The notes under the pieces: generated by a model
What the model saw: only the letters and a program-made list of their open reading frames with translations
Database searches by the model: none
What the model was told of the DNA's origin: nothing
Made by a program: the position numbers and the translations under genes
In this document: in pieces, positions 11,569 to 23,702 of the stretch
How positions within the stretch are numbered: the stretch's first letter is position 1
Layout of the letters: each line of letters opens with the position of its first letter
NCBI GenBank assembly: GCA_020881915.1
Contig: JAJFPB010000005.1
Coordinates: 3,906,001 to 3,970,000, forward strand
Length of the DNA stretch: 64,000 nt
Reading direction: 5' to 3'
Source: Paramyrothecium sp. XJ0827
Lineage: Eukaryota > Ascomycota > Sordariomycetes > Hypocreales > Stachybotryaceae

Positions 11569-12221
11569 GTTGGAGATGCAAGCGTGGCACGTAGCGCTTG
11601 TCGAGGGACCAAGGAAAGCCGTCTGACACTCAGAGACGGTAGAATCGTTGATCTAATGTTGCGCCTCTCACAAGCAATGTCGAAGTTGCGATCCTTATCT
11701 CTTATCGTAGGTAGGATCGCAATAAGACAAAGGGTTCCACAGCACCCACTGTCAGCCGCCGGGGCGTCTTCAGGCTCTGCGAAGTACTGCTGCGTATAAT
11801 TTGCCAGAAGAGGTACCTCGGGGCGCATGCCGTGTACTTCGTTCCGCCTCCCTTAGCACGCTGCTTGCCTAGCACCAGTGGGTAGGTGACGCCAAGGGCC
11901 CCCAGAGAATCCATACCAGTATTTGTGTACGTAACCTCCCAAGGCTCCTGAAGCTGCCACTTCATCGATAACTCTGCGTCGACATCGCCACTTTGGGCTC
12001 CAGAGCAGTTTGTACCCAGGTAACCGGTCGATATCTTTTGTTCCGGCTCTCCCGATATGCTCATTTGAAGCTTCGGTCATACACAAAGCGACAACTTCGC
12101 AACCCTGGTTCTGCCGCCAGCTACGGAGCTCTACACTGCTGCGCATCAACTCCCCTGAACCCCTTGGCCTACCCGTCGACACTGCGACACGCGAGAGAGC
12201 CTGTCGCCCACAAAGCTCAAT
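11569..12221. other. Divergent promoter region (cyclophilin / PTM1-like)
   Basis: About 650 bp separate two divergent starts. Both strands carry short open frames but none shows family resemblance or splice logic; I treat it as shared regulatory DNA and leaders. Confidence 0.55.
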
Positions 12222-14191
12222 ATGAGGATGCTCTCCGGGCTTCTGGCCTTGGGCCTGTCCGTCTGGACGGCCCAGGCTTGGGAAATAGCGATGGTACGGC
12301 AAATTGTTTGGCGAATCGTCAATATCACATTGGAGCTGACGCTTGGCTTGTTTACAGGATCAATCGGAGGATAACCGGGAAATCTGCGCTGGTACGTGTG
12401 TTGCAGGCTACTGTATTTTGGCCCCTGCAGTCTCGGCCAATGCCTAACACTCTCTGCAGGAATGTACAGCAAGCGAAGCTGGGGAGGGCCTACGGATCCC
12501 TTCATCCTCATCGACTTTCTCAAACCTAGCGAAATACCCGATGGCGACGACCCTATAGCCAGTCTTCTCCTGTTCGAGTGGGACGATAGAAATCTCATTG
12601 GGATCCCTGACCCGGAGATTGACGGCGCAGTAAGAGCAAGCCGACCAACCTTCCCTACGGCTTGGGCGAAAAACTAACGAGCTCACAGACACTGGGCGTG
12701 TGCAATGACGACTTTGTGAAGAAGGGCGCCTGTAACACGGACAACATTGGAGAGTTCATCCTGGCGCCGAACGCCACCGACAAATCCGCTGCCATGATCG
12801 TCTCCAAAGCAGTCCACCTGAAGGATCCTAAGCCTATCCACTACAACATCAAGAAGACTGGATACTATTGTGTAGTGACGGATGTGTTCACGGCTAAAGA
12901 ATACAAAGCAGTCGTCGAGTTCAGGAACGCCTATGGCGAGCTGCAAGCAACGCAGATCCCCAAGCTCCCCTTCTACGGTGGCATCACCATCCTCTATGCG
13001 CTTGTTGCAGGCTTCTGGGGTGTTCTCTACTACCAGCACAGGCAGGATATCTGTAAGTTTGCTGCGGTAGTCCCAACTAAGATGAGTGAATTAACGTTAC
13101 ACAGTGGCTGTCCAGAACTACATCACTGCCATCTTGGTATTCCTCGTTGTCGAGATGCTCCTGACCTGGGGCTTCTATGGTACGTTCTATTCCGTGCCCA
13201 AATGCACTGACTGCGACTAACGAGACTTTACAGAGTACAAGAACCGCCATGGCTCTGACGTTGGAGCCAAGGTTTTCCTCATCGTAGTCGCCATGTTGAA
13301 CGCCGTTCGCAGCTCATTCTCCTTTTTCCTACTCTTGATTGTTTGTATGGGCTATGGAGTGGTTAAGCCTACTCTTGGAAAGACCATGATCTATGTGCGA
13401 TGGCTGGCGGCTGCCCACTTCCTCTTTGGCCTCGTCTATGCGATTGCCGACCACCTTGTGGCACCCGAAGATGCAGGTGAGTACTCGGTGAGAGTGGCCA
13501 GTTTCAAACGACAATGCTGACTTTTGCAGGCCTTGTTTTCCTCTTTATCGCGCTTCCACTTGCCATGACCATGACGGCTTTCTATGTTTGGATCCTCAAC
13601 TCCCTGAACTTCACTCTTAAGGATTTGAATGAAAGAAGACAGCATGTCAAGGAGGGCATGTACAAGAAGCTCTGGTGGTCGATCCTTGCTAGTTGCTTCG
13701 TCATCCTGGCCTTCTTCTTTTTCAACACCTTCACCTTTACTGGCCTTGCCGATCCCAACTTCTTGCCAGACCATTGGAAGACGAGATGGTTCGTCCTCGA
13801 TGGCTGGCTGAACATTGTGTACTTTGCCGAGGTTGCGTGGATCGCATACGTCTGGAGACCCACGGCTAACAACCGCCGCTTCGCCATGAGTGATGAGATT
13901 GCACAGGATGACGATGGCAACTTTGAAATCGCCGATATTGGCATGCCTGGCGACTCGGACGATGAGGATGAAGAAGCCAAGGTCGGCAAGAACAGCAACC
14001 AGCCGACCTCTGCTGCTGGTGCTACCAGCGGTGCTGGTCCGTCTTACACGACCAACTATCAACAAGCGCCTACTCGCAACTTGCCACGGGAGTCTCTCGA
14101 GGGCGAGACGATATTCGCTGTAGGGGAAGACGGCGATAAGTTTTCCGACGATGGCAGCGATGAGGACGCGAAACTTGTGCGTGGTAGGTAA
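12222..14191 (+). CDS. Ptm1-like seven-transmembrane protein (GOST / lung 7TM family)
   Basis: Seven exons: 12222..12293, 12358..12391, 12460..12629, 12689..13052, 13105..13179, 13234..13476 and 13530..14191, giving 539 residues. All six introns are 52-68 bp. A signal peptide (MRMLSGLLALGLSVWTAQA) precedes a luminal domain rich in conserved Cys and Gly. A seven-helix membrane domain follows, beginning at PFYGGITILYALVAGFW and ending before VWRPTANNRRF. The C-terminal cytosolic tail is acidic and Ser-rich. This is the Golgi-dynamics (GOLD) seven-transmembrane architecture of yeast Ptm1 and human GPR107/108, which act in Golgi-endosome trafficking. The luminal part is cut by several tiny exons, so the second (34 bp) is easy to miss automatically. 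Confidence 0.92.
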
Positions 14192-14502
14192 CCAAATAAG
14201 AGGAACTGAGCTTTGGCAAAGGGAAGATGCGAAGCTGGGGAGGAACTTGTACACCACTAGAGAAAAGAGAATCGTTGGATGTAGCATGCGAAGCATGCAT
14301 GATTGGATGCTTTATTCTATGTTATTGCAAGGTCAAGGCCATCGTGAGTGAGGTCTCAAATGTACATATTTGCGAGTCGGCGTTTTGATTAGGCCAATAT
14401 ATCCAACTATTATTCTTACACTCAATGTCTGGTAATACAAGACTCCATCATAGCCATGTCGTGAGGCATGCAGCATGGAATTCCCAACGCTGCTGGTTCC
14501 TA
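14192..14502. other. Convergent 3' intergenic region
   Basis: Holds the 3' ends of the PTM1-like gene and of the NDUFAF7 gene. Nothing else seen. Confidence 0.6.
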
Positions 14503-16211
14503 CTAGGCCCCAGCAACGTCTCCACCAAAGCCGACAGGACGACGGCGACCATCGTTTTCTGGCAGTATAGCTAGGACTTTGTAGGTCTTACCCATACCGC
14601 CGGGGCCCTTGTCTACAAGTCTCTTCCAAGCCTTGTTGATGTTGTCCGCGGTCGAAGGCTCCAGACCGGCCGTCTTGGTAAGCATCTCGGCGCGCTCCCG
14701 AATGCCCATTAGCTCAAGGAAGTCGCCCTGGGGCACAGGCCCGTGAACCTCGACACCCTCGCTGGCCAGCATGGCGGCATCAGCGATCGCGGTGAAGTCA
14801 ACATCGGCACTGAGGTCGACCAGCCCCGGGGCGGTGAAGGGGTTGACAAGACGGTGCTGGCGAATGCCGCGCAGGGAGTTCACGGGGACGGTGTCGGAGG
14901 TGCCGTAGTCGAGGATTAAAGCTGCGCCGCTGGGACGGGCCTTGGGGTGTGTTGAAGAGCCGCCGATGCGGGCAGCGAAATCGGAGGCGTAGATGGAAGC
15001 GTCGGGGCAGATCTCGACGACGGAGTCAGGGGTCTGCTTCAGCTTCCGGTAACGCGTAGACGTCTCAGGGAGATAGCGTGAGTGCCTCGTGGGCGTGGAG
15101 GACAGGATGAGCTGGAACTCTGCGGGTGTCTCGCCTTGGACGGAGTGAAAGGTCCCAAGGTTGCTGGGCGTTGAGCCAGGTGGAACTGGTGAAACGAGCA
15201 TCTCGCGCCACTCCATAGATGGTCTTGCGGTTTCGGTGGCCAGGGAGGGCTTGGCAGGGTTGTTCCTGGACGGCGGCGGTTTTGATTCGGGAGCAGACTG
15301 GAAAGTGTGGATGGGAAGAGCATCGAAGAACTCATGGGCGACAATAAATGGTACCTTGTTTGGGTCTGTGATGAAGGTGTTCAGCAAAAGGACGAGTGAG
15401 TAGGTTGGGTGAGTGAGACAAAGGACGAACCTATAGGGATGGATTTGATGGTATCAGTCCAGACTATGGGCTTGCCGCTGTATTTGCTCTGGCTGTGGTA
15501 GCCGGACTTTGACTCGGTAGAAGAGGAACCGGGGCCGCAAAGCAGGTCTTTCTGCGTCTCCCTGAGCTCTCGACTAGCCTCGACCATGAAGACAGATTCC
15601 AGACTATTCGCCATATCCGGGAATCGGTGGATGGTCTGAAGCAAGAATTAGCGGATGAGCGACCACGATGGGCATGTATTGAGAAGAAGCGAGACCTACT
15701 CGAAGCACGTCGTCCATCAGAGTACCGCGTCCGGGCCCAACTTCAATGAGCTGCACGCCCTGCTTCGGCCTGCCCTGGCTGATCCATTCTGCTATGAACC
15801 AGATGCCGAGCAGCTCACCGAAGATCTGGGAGATTTCAGGCGACGTGACAAAGTCTCCCTTGGCGCCGAACTGGTCGCGGCCCTGGCCAATAGCTCCGGT
15901 GTAGTATCCGCCCAGATCGCCAGTCAAGCACATGCGCATGTAGCTTGCCAGCGGGACGGGGCCAGTGATCTAAGAAGAGGTTAGCTGGGGAGCTTCAAGC
16001 GGCCGTTGTGAAGATCAGAGGCTCGAGATCTTAATCATCTTACAGATATCGCTTCGAAAAGCTGCTTGGCCAGGGGAGTGGACCATTTTCTTTCCTCTTC
16101 CTGGAAGCGCGGCACAGTTGAAGAGAAGCTTCTCATGCACTGCGTCGCACGGGAAAGATGTGAGACCTGGAGGCGGGAAAGGCCTTTTCGAAGCGCAAAA
16201 GCGGATCTCAT
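14503..16211 (-). CDS. Complex I assembly arginine methyltransferase NDUFAF7 (MidA/DUF185 family)
   Basis: Minus-strand exons 16211..16044, 15969..15700, 15635..15431 and 15365..14503 encode 501 residues; introns are 64-74 bp. The N-terminus is Arg/Ser-rich and hydrophobic without acids ([15 protein letters not shown]), as expected for a mitochondrial presequence. The SAM-binding motif appears as [16 protein letters not shown], preceded by [18 protein letters not shown] and followed by the family block [11 protein letters not shown], which bacteria and animals usually write as NEFFDALP. In animals this enzyme dimethylates an arginine of the 49-kDa subunit during complex I assembly. The Ser/Pro-rich insertion after HTFQSAPES is longer than in short bacterial relatives. 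It is divergent from the CDK gene. Confidence 0.92.
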
Positions 16212-16655
16212 CTTGAATTCAAGGGCCCTGGGACAGATCTTTACGTGCTTACAAGCAACCAACGACCATCCCGGTTTAACAAGGCGCCTGAGATGTAGGA
16301 AATCCGATCGCGAAGCTCCCCGTTCAAGGTCAATATTCCGGGGCGAGGCTTCTGATAAGATAACAGTCATGTACAATCATGTACCTCCAACCGTATCGGG
16401 CGTAGTGCTGCACGACGCGGGAGCTGACGCAACCTTGCAGTACAAGCTGATATTTACAATTAACTGCATATGCGATCAACGATTAACGAAGGAAAGAACG
16501 ACGACAGGCTCAGCGCGACATCGACAGCCTTGACGATCCGATAACACTATATCTTGGGCATTGGGGATTGGGGGATCATCATAAACTCTTCTCAGACGCA
16601 TCAACCAACCCTCACGCCGAGCCGTCTCGAGACAAACTCACTCACACACACGCCC
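16212..16655. other. Divergent promoter region (NDUFAF7 / CDK)
   Basis: About 440 bp between two divergent start codons. No further gene or clear motif recognised. Confidence 0.6.
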
Positions 16656-18179
16656 ATGTCCGCAAAGCCAAAGTCGCGATGGGCCGACACGGAGGAAGAC
16701 GCCGAGCTCAACGCGAGGCTAGAAAAAGAGAAGCAGGAGAAGCGTCGTAAGAAGGCGGAAAAGGCACGGAAGCTCGAGGCCGAAAGACAGGCAGCCATTG
16801 CGGCTTCGCAACGGCAGCAGGAGCAAGGCGACGACGGCGACGACGGCAACTACGACGACCGGCCGTCGAAGCGGCGCAAAGTCACGCCCGACCCGACCCG
16901 CGACGGAACGGCCAAGGACGACGGCGGCGGCGGGGACAAGGCAGCGCGCAAGCTCCTGCGGTTCGAGGCCGGGAGCTGGGGCAAGAGCCGCAGCGTCGAA
17001 AACTACGACAAGCTCAACGACATCGAGGAGGGCACGTACGGCTGGGTCGCGCGCGCGACGCACCGGGCCACGGGCAAGGTCGTGGCCCTGAAGCGCCTGA
17101 AGCTCGAGCCGGCGGACCGCAACGGGCTGCCCGTCACGGGGCTCCGGGAGATCCAGATCCTGCGGAACTGCAGCCACCGGAACATTGTGCGGCTGGAGGA
17201 GGTGGTCGTCGGCGACGACGTCTCCAAGGTGGACAAGTAGGTGGCACTCGATTTTTTGGAAATGACTACATTCCCCTTTCTTTTTTCCCCCGCCTGGCGG
17301 CTGACGTGAAGTGCGAACATAAACAGCTCCATATTCCTCGTCCTCGAGTTCGTCGAGCACGACCTCAAGAGCATCCTCGAGGACATGCCGGAGCCCTTCC
17401 TCCTGTCCGAGGTCAAGCGGCTGCTGCTGCAGCTGACGTCGGGCATCGCCTACCTCCACGACAGCTGGATCCTCCACCGCGACCTCAAGACGTCCAATCT
17501 GCTGCTCAACAACCGCGGCCAGCTCAAGATCGCCGACTTCGGCATGGCCCGCTACGTCGGCGACCCGCCGCCCCGGCTCACCCAGCTCGTCGTCACGCTC
17601 TGGTACCGCGCCCCCGAGCTGCTCCTGGGCGCCCGCGCGTACGGCGCCGCCGTCGACATGTGGAGCGTCGGCTGCATCTTCGGCGAGCTCGTCACCCGCG
17701 AGCCCCTGCTGCAGGGGTCCAACGAGGTCGACCAGATGTCCAAGATCTTCGAGCTCTGCGGCGTCCCCACCGACGAGACGTGGCCCGGCTTCCGCCGCCT
17801 CCCCAACGCGCGCTCGCTGCGCCTGCCCAAGGCCGGCCCGGCCGTGGGCTCTGTCGTCCGCGCCCGCTTCCCCTCCATGACGACGGCCGGCGCCGCCCTG
17901 CTCGCCGACCTGCTCGCCCTGGACCCCGCGCGCCGGCCCACGGCTGCCCAGATGCTCGAGCACGAGTACTTCCGCCAGGACCCCAAGCCCAAGCCTGAGA
18001 GCCTCTTCCCTACGTTCCCTAGCAAGGCGGGCCAGGAGCGCACCAGGCGCCGCCACGAACCGCACGCACCGGCCCGGGGTGGCCAGGCGGCCTCGCTCGG
18101 CGACGTCGACCTGAGCGGCATCTTCCAGGGCCGGGAGCGGGAGGAGCGTGGAGCAGGCTTCACGCTGCGGATGGTTTGA
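16656..18179 (+). CDS. PITSLRE-type cyclin-dependent kinase (CDK11/Ppk23-like)
   Basis: Exons 16656..17236 and 17327..18179 encode 477 residues. The donor is GTAGGT inside an apparent AAG TAG, and only that choice restores SIFLVLEFVEHDL. Residues 1-110 are charged, Lys/Glu-rich and predicted coiled coil, then basic (RPSKRRK). The kinase domain starts near 117: the nucleotide loop reads IEEGTYGW with E before the first Gly, as in CDK11. The catalytic Lys is K146, the cyclin-contacting helix reads PVTGLRE in place of PITSLRE, HRDLKTSN carries D246, and DFGMAR carries D264. TLWYRAPE and the MWSVGCI region complete it. CDK11-type kinases act in transcription and pre-mRNA processing. GC-rich codon use produces a long antisense shadow frame. 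Confidence 0.92.
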
Positions 18180-18628
18180 AAGGGTTCCCCTGAGGAATGG
18201 CACAAAGTCCTCAACTGGGGGTTTAATCGGCGTTAATGTTACTCACACATAGCATTTAAGTAGGGGGTTAGATATCATTTCGAATGAGAGACAGCATGGC
18301 ACTTGACGAGATCAACCGCTGCTACGTGTGTCATTATGAGGTTCATATTATTAGTATCCAAGGTGCGTTGACTAAGGAGCTATATCCGTTTTCACCGCAG
18401 AACCGCTGCAAGATTGGCCACAGACATGTGCCATGCTTTCGTAACGCCGCCCATTGGGATTTGCTTCCCCATCACATGAGAATCTTATTTTGACCCAATA
18501 TATAGCCCAACTGCCGCAATAACCTGAGCCTTCCGAACAAAACGAAAAAAAAAAACATAACCCAACACCCGGTAGACGCTACGATGTGAGACAACTCCCG
18601 TGCAAAAGTGACAAAAGATTCAGGCAAT
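18180..18628. other. Convergent 3' intergenic region
   Basis: Between the stops of the CDK gene and the DUF7137 gene. Contains an A-run near 18544-18555. Nothing else seen. Confidence 0.6.
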
Positions 18629-19551
18629 CTAAAACAAACCAAGGCCGGTAACAAACCATGTGAAGCTGAAGATGGAAACCAAGCTCATGGTGACTGCAAG
18701 GCCCAGAGCAGGGCGCTCGAAGAGGGACGGAGCGGCGCTGCAGCCGACGCACTTCCACTCGCTCCAAGGAGTGGCCTTGGCGGGTTGATAGAGGCCGAAA
18801 GTTAGGCCAGTGTAGGGGGCGAGGTAGCCCGGGTCGGGGACCTGCGTGATCTCAGAGTCCGAATCTTTGATCATGAGGGTATAGAGGGCGACAGGGAGGG
18901 GGTTCTCGACATCGGTAGCCTGCTCCTTGGTGTCCCAAACGTAGGAAGCATTAGTGTTGAAGCTCATGTTGGTTGTAAGTGTCCAGGTTGCCTTGACATC
19001 GAAGGCGCTGACGTAGACATCAATGGCCTTAGGTGTGCCCCTGAGCGATGTGTAGTTCCAGTTGAATGTAATTTCGTCACGAAGTTTGTAGAGAGGCGTT
19101 GGCTCGAGGGTGGTGGCGGGCTCCAGCATCGAGATGCCACCAGGAGGAGCATCAGCTGGGAACCGAGTAGGAGTTGGGGCGGCTGTGCGAGATCTGGCAC
19201 TTGCGCCTTGTGACGACTGCCTCCGGTCATCATTGTTGTCCTCATTGTCGTTGCCCGCAGATTGGGTTTCTCGGGAGCCTCCCGATTGCGTTCTGCTAGA
19301 GGCCTGGGTGACGGATGACCTTTCACGGTCTTGAGATCCTGTCTTCCGTTAGTTCGGAACATGCGGCAAAGCTACCAGCACGCATATGGGTATGACAACG
19401 TACTGCTCGATTCCTGTTCCTCGTTGTTGTCGTTTTGACGGGCAACGAGGGCACCGTTGGCATCCGGCAGAGAGTCGGGCCAGGCTGCGGCGACGGACGA
19501 CCAAGACGCGAGGCACATGGCCACCTGCACCAAAGTTGTGTCGAAACGCAT
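18629..19551 (-). CDS. Secretory-pathway DUF7137-type fungal protein
   Basis: Minus-strand exons 19551..19404 and 19338..18629 encode 285 residues; the 65-bp intron (GTACGT...CAG) keeps the frame. The N-terminus (MRFDTTLVQVAMCLASWSS) is a probable signal peptide. It is followed by a long Ser/Gln/Asn-rich low-complexity stretch, then a beta-rich folded region (about residues 120-240) containing ITFNWNYTSLRGTPKAIDVYVSA-like strands with several N-glycosylation sites. The C-terminal 25 residues are hydrophobic (LAVTMSLVSIFSFTWFVTG), giving either a transmembrane anchor or a GPI signal. I recognise the fungal-specific family layout but no biochemical role is known to me. It probably sits at the cell surface or in the secretory membrane system. 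Confidence 0.82.
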
Positions 19552-19950
19552 GGTGAGGGTGGGGAGGTTTAATCGGCTCGGAGCTGATCAGTATTTTGAT
19601 GAGAAGAAGCAGAGGGCGTTGTCAGGTCCAGGAATGACGAAGAGCGGTTGAGACTTGTGGTGGGTGTTGCGTCAGACTTGCGTCCGGATCGAATTTCGTG
19701 GCCCCTTTCAGTCGATGTGGCCCAGGAGAGTCGATAGTCACCACAACAAGCGAGCGTGGCGGTAGCGAGCGTAGGTTGGTGAAGGGAAGAACAAAAGCGA
19801 GGGACTGATTAAAGCATGTACAGAAATGAACACCCGTGAAGAATCGATCGGACGGACTCGAAACTGGTGAAGGGGAGAAAGAGGGTGGAGGAAAAAAGAG
19901 TCTCGAGCAAAGCAGGAGGGGACAAGGATGTTTTCGATCGATGGGTAACA

Positions 19951-20056
19951 AGGTGAGGTAAGGACCCGGCCTACGTACCGTACCTTGGGTTCCAGCGGCA
20001 AAGGAGGTACCTTACCTTGTTACGCAGCATAGAAGCAAAGCAAGGTACCTGCGTAG
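19951..20056. repeat. AGGTA/TACCT-rich island
   Basis: Includes GTACCGTACCTTGG, GGTACCTTACCTTG and AAGGTACCTGCG words in about 100 bp. Confidence 0.6.
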
Positions 20057-20177
20057 GGGGCTTCGCTTGGCTTCCGGTTGCCTATCCCAGTGGAGCAGCA
20101 GCACAATGCGCATGTTGAAGAGCCCGTATTTGGCGGCCCCGGTCCACCAACCTAAGGACCGCGCCGCTGAAGCCAAG

Positions 20178-20265
20178 TACTAGGTAGGTAAAGTACCATA
20201 CACTGCAGATTGGGGTCGCACCCAGGGAGGTACACGGAAAGGTCGGTACCTTGTGTACCTTGACC
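20178..20265. repeat. AGGTA/TACCT-rich island
   Basis: ACTAGGTAGGTAAAGTACC, GGTCGGTACCTTG and TGTACCTTGACC occur within about 90 bp. Confidence 0.5.
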
Positions 20266-21690
20266 TCAGCGAGCACCTTGGCAAGGAATGGGAACGAGCC
20301 GGAAGGGGTGAGACAGGCCATGTTGTGGGCCAAAGCCAGAATGGGCAACGACATTCACGGGGTTGTGACTTGTACTTGCCAGTATGCAAGCAAAATGCTT
20401 ATACGAGCGGTAGCAGGAACCTGTCCGTTCTCAGACATACCAGAAAAGTAAGATAAATACAATTCAACGACAGCGAAATCACGAGAGCATTTGATGGTTG
20501 GGCCAGATCACGACCAGACAAAACATCGGAAGTCCGTTGCATAAATGCAAGCCGGTCGGCAAGACGTATTTCTGCATATTCGCTGGCCACATGCATGCAG
20601 AATCATACGTCGCCGAGGTGATGGATCGAATGGGTGGGAAGACGCTCTGCTGTCCTCGCTGTGCCACCCAATGGGCGCGACGAGGACCAAAAACAGGTGG
20701 TGTTGTCACATGATATCGTGTTGGGCATCATGTACATTCAGCAGAGTGACTTGACCTCGGGTTTATGTTGCTCAGCCATCCTTGGTATTGGCTGCAGTCG
20801 TGTAAAAATAAAAACAAAAAAAGCCAGACAGCACTGAAAAAATCCCAGTGGGGTTTTACAGTACAATCAACCTGAGGACGATCGATAGGAACCATTATCC
20901 CGGGAGGGTCAGGAAGAGTAGAGGAGGAGAAGACGAAAAGACAATTGCAGCTGAACTGTCCCTGTGGGCTGCCGAAAAAGCAGTCTCAGCAGCGCATGAA
21001 GCACCGTGCAGCCCATCTTCTTAATGTGAGACGTCCCCCAACCAATGAACATTCTCCGAACTAGGTGCACCTCATGCACCATCCATCTTCCCCCCTGTGG
21101 CGGCCTGTCCTCGTATTGACCCACTGGCCGTCCTGGAATTCTTAGCTTGCCACGCAGTCTAGCCTCCGCAAACGAGGCGATGCCGACAATCACGGGGAGT
21201 AAAACCGGTTGTGTCACGCACACTCCACTTGAGGTAGAATTCGAGGATTTGCTTTGCTCCGGCCGTGTCTAACCCGGCTAAGCAAAGACCCTAAGCGCGC
21301 GTTTACGCAAAGCTTGGATATCGGTTCTAATTGAGGTTTGTTAGGTAAGTCGGTAAACCTAGCCATCCTTCGCCAAGGCATGTAAGTGAAAATGGCATTT
21401 CAGCCTCATCACGTACCAAAGGTAATGCAAAAAGCGCCTTCAGCGGAAGGATATGATAATTGCTCTGTGGTTGTTTCTCGTGTGGTAGATTTTCGATAGC
21501 TTTGCAAATCGCTCGCCAGACGGAGTGCCAGAAGCAGGCTTCTCATTTAACTACTCTCGATATTGTTGGCCACCTTGCCTTGCCATAGCTCACCGTTCCG
21601 TACGATGTCGTAGATCTTCGGGGTCTCGGGCAGCTGCTGTTGGCTGTCCATGCATGTATCCTCCAGGCCGGTGAAGCATGGCATTGGCAA

Positions 21691-21865
21691 ATACCTAAGG
21701 CAAGGTACGCACCCACCTGGCCTTCAGGAACGCCATTGCCAGCTGCAGCGAGCCACGGGGAGGTACCTACCCAATTCCCACCCACCTCACCTTGCCTTGT
21801 TTGCCTGACAACTGACAGCCACTGCCAACCTACATACTACCTTATCAACTAAGGTGAGTGGGTGA
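21691..21865. repeat. AGGTA/TACCT-rich island
   Basis: ACCTAAGGCAAGGTAC, GAGGTACCTACCC, CACCTTGCCTTG and ACTACCTTATCAACTAAGG occur in this stretch, just upstream of the two-RRM gene. Confidence 0.5.
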
Positions 21866-22009
21866 GTGTTGGAAGCCATGGCACGTGAGGAAAATGTACC
21901 GTCCCTACTCTTTCTACTTCTATCTGGTTCTGTTTATCATCATGTTTCCATCTCTTCTTCCCATCACCAACCTGCTTGATGCCCGTCGTATCTCATTTAC
22001 AACAGGGCC

Positions 22010-23702
22010 ATGCCTTCCAAAACTACCATCATGGATTCATCGTGGTAAGTCCAACATAAGAGGTCTCCCTCTTACAAATCTCGTCCTGCCCTACATGCTT
22101 GCGTTATCTCAACTTACACTGTTGGATAGGTCTCATAGCGCCTCGTTTGCTCAGTTCGCACCTCGTGTAAGTTGGGGCTTCCTTATTCGGATCGACTTGT
22201 CATTACCATCACTCACACGGTATCTTGTTCTAGCCATCAAACCGTCCCACTCATGTTTACATCACTCAGGCCGAGTATGACGGATTGATGCAAACAACTC
22301 GCAAGTATGGTACGTGTACCCATACCCATGCGCATGCTCGTGCCCGTGCCTTCAGTATTGCGCATAGCACTTCGACTAACCAGCTTTCCCTCGGTATCGT
22401 CAACAGAAAACCTATGCCAGGCCTTAATCGATGGCGGTATCGATCACCAAACTATCGATGTGAGTGTTTACTATATCAACGCGTGCGCCTGCATCCATTG
22501 TGTTTGGCACAAGTGATGGCGCACCAATGCCGCAGTAGAGGTTGAGGTTTAAACACGTTACGGAATCATTCCTGCTAATTCTGTTCAGATCCTCAGTAAC
22601 TTCGAGGTTGACAGGCAGGTTTCGTCAGCCCTGGATGTCGACTGTGATGCAGACCGCCCCGCGACTCAGATGTCCCGTTTACCTCGTTCTACTTCTTACG
22701 GCCGCGGCCTTGATCCTACTCGCTCATCGTTCCCAGCTCCATATCCTCAGCCTGACGCTCTCCGGCAGGTAACTCAACCCACGCCTCGCAGACTGCCAGA
22801 CGCTGATGTCGACAATACCGACATTGAGAATAGACCTCCTGCTACCAATCATGTCCCGAAGCCGACTATGCCATTGCGCCTAGCCTTTGAGCGAGAAGCC
22901 ACCCGAACATTGCAGTTCAGTAACCTCCCAGACGGTGTCACTCATGCCGACATCACTGCCATTGTTCGCGGTGGCCAGCTTCTCGACGTTTTCCTAAGAC
23001 GCAGAGATGGCACAGCAACTGTCTCATTCCTGCATGGTGATGACGCCAGGGCATACTACACCTATGTTCGCAGGAATGATTTATATATCAACAACAAGAG
23101 AGTAAGAGGGCATCGGTAGCTCGTGATATAGACCTAATCACTGACAATGTGGGAACAGGTCGAGTTGTCCTGGAATGAGCGTCAATTTGCACTTCCTGGT
23201 CATGTTGCACAAAAGATTAGTTTCGGAGCTACTCGGAACCTCGTCATCAAGCGCTGCGATCCTAACCTCACCGAAGAAAATGTTAGAGAAGACCTCGATC
23301 ACATTCACAATCTCGTTGTAGTTAAGGTGGAAATTATCGCCGATAACTGCTTCATCTCCACGAATTCAGTTGCATGCGCTGCCTATGCTCGGTCGTGCAT
23401 GATGAGTCGCTTGTAAGAACCCTTTATGGCTATCCCTTCTTTCTTTATGGTGAATTCCGCTGACTACTTGGATTTTCGCTTCTTTTTTCAGCAAGTACAA
23501 GGGTTCACGTATCGAGTGGGACAAAGACGAATGTGCTCAATCTCTCGACCGCATGCCGGCTCAGAAACATCGCCGTGCTACTACTGCCTCTCCTGCTCTT
23601 CTCAAGAAGCCATCTACTCTCCCGATGAACCGTTTCCAGCTCTTGGATTTAGGCGAAAATACCGATGACGACGACGAGGAGACGGATGACGATTCTAAGT
23701 AA
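22010..23702 (+). CDS. Two-RRM RNA-binding protein (Nrd1/Msa2-like)
   Basis: Seven exons: 22010..22044, 22130..22166, 22234..22309, 22407..22459, 22589..23101, 23159..23412 and 23492..23702, encoding 392 residues. Introns are 57-129 bp with good GTRNGT/YAG borders, and every junction keeps the frame. The first 170 residues are Ser/Pro/Arg-rich and unstructured. RRM1 spans about 172-245 (RTLQFSNLPDG ... TATVSFL) and RRM2 about 258-335 (RNLVIKRCDPNLTEE ... NCFISTNSV). The protein ends in KYKGSRIEWDKDECAQ and an acidic tail (DDDDEETDDD). I relate it to the fungal Nrd1/Msa2 family that represses differentiation or mating genes through RNA binding, but those proteins usually have three or four RRMs, so this could be a shortened or paralogous form. 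The ortholog call is moderate; the gene model is stronger. Confidence 0.8.

Larger units (their letters stand above)
19552..22009. other. Gene-poor region upstream of the two-RRM gene
   Basis: About 2.5 kb without a supported gene. It is rich in AGGTA/TACCT islands (19951-20056, 20178-20265, 21691-21865). Short open frames exist on both strands but lack start context, splice logic or family resemblance. Confidence 0.55.

Noticed and set aside
16719..18203. 494-codon minus-strand open frame opposite the CDK gene
   Set aside because: Antisense shadow of a GC-rich kinase gene; low-complexity translation without domains.
21858..22280. 140-codon plus-strand open frame overlapping the first exons of the two-RRM gene
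   Set aside because: It reads through introns of the better-supported model and ends in a different frame from the RRM exons.
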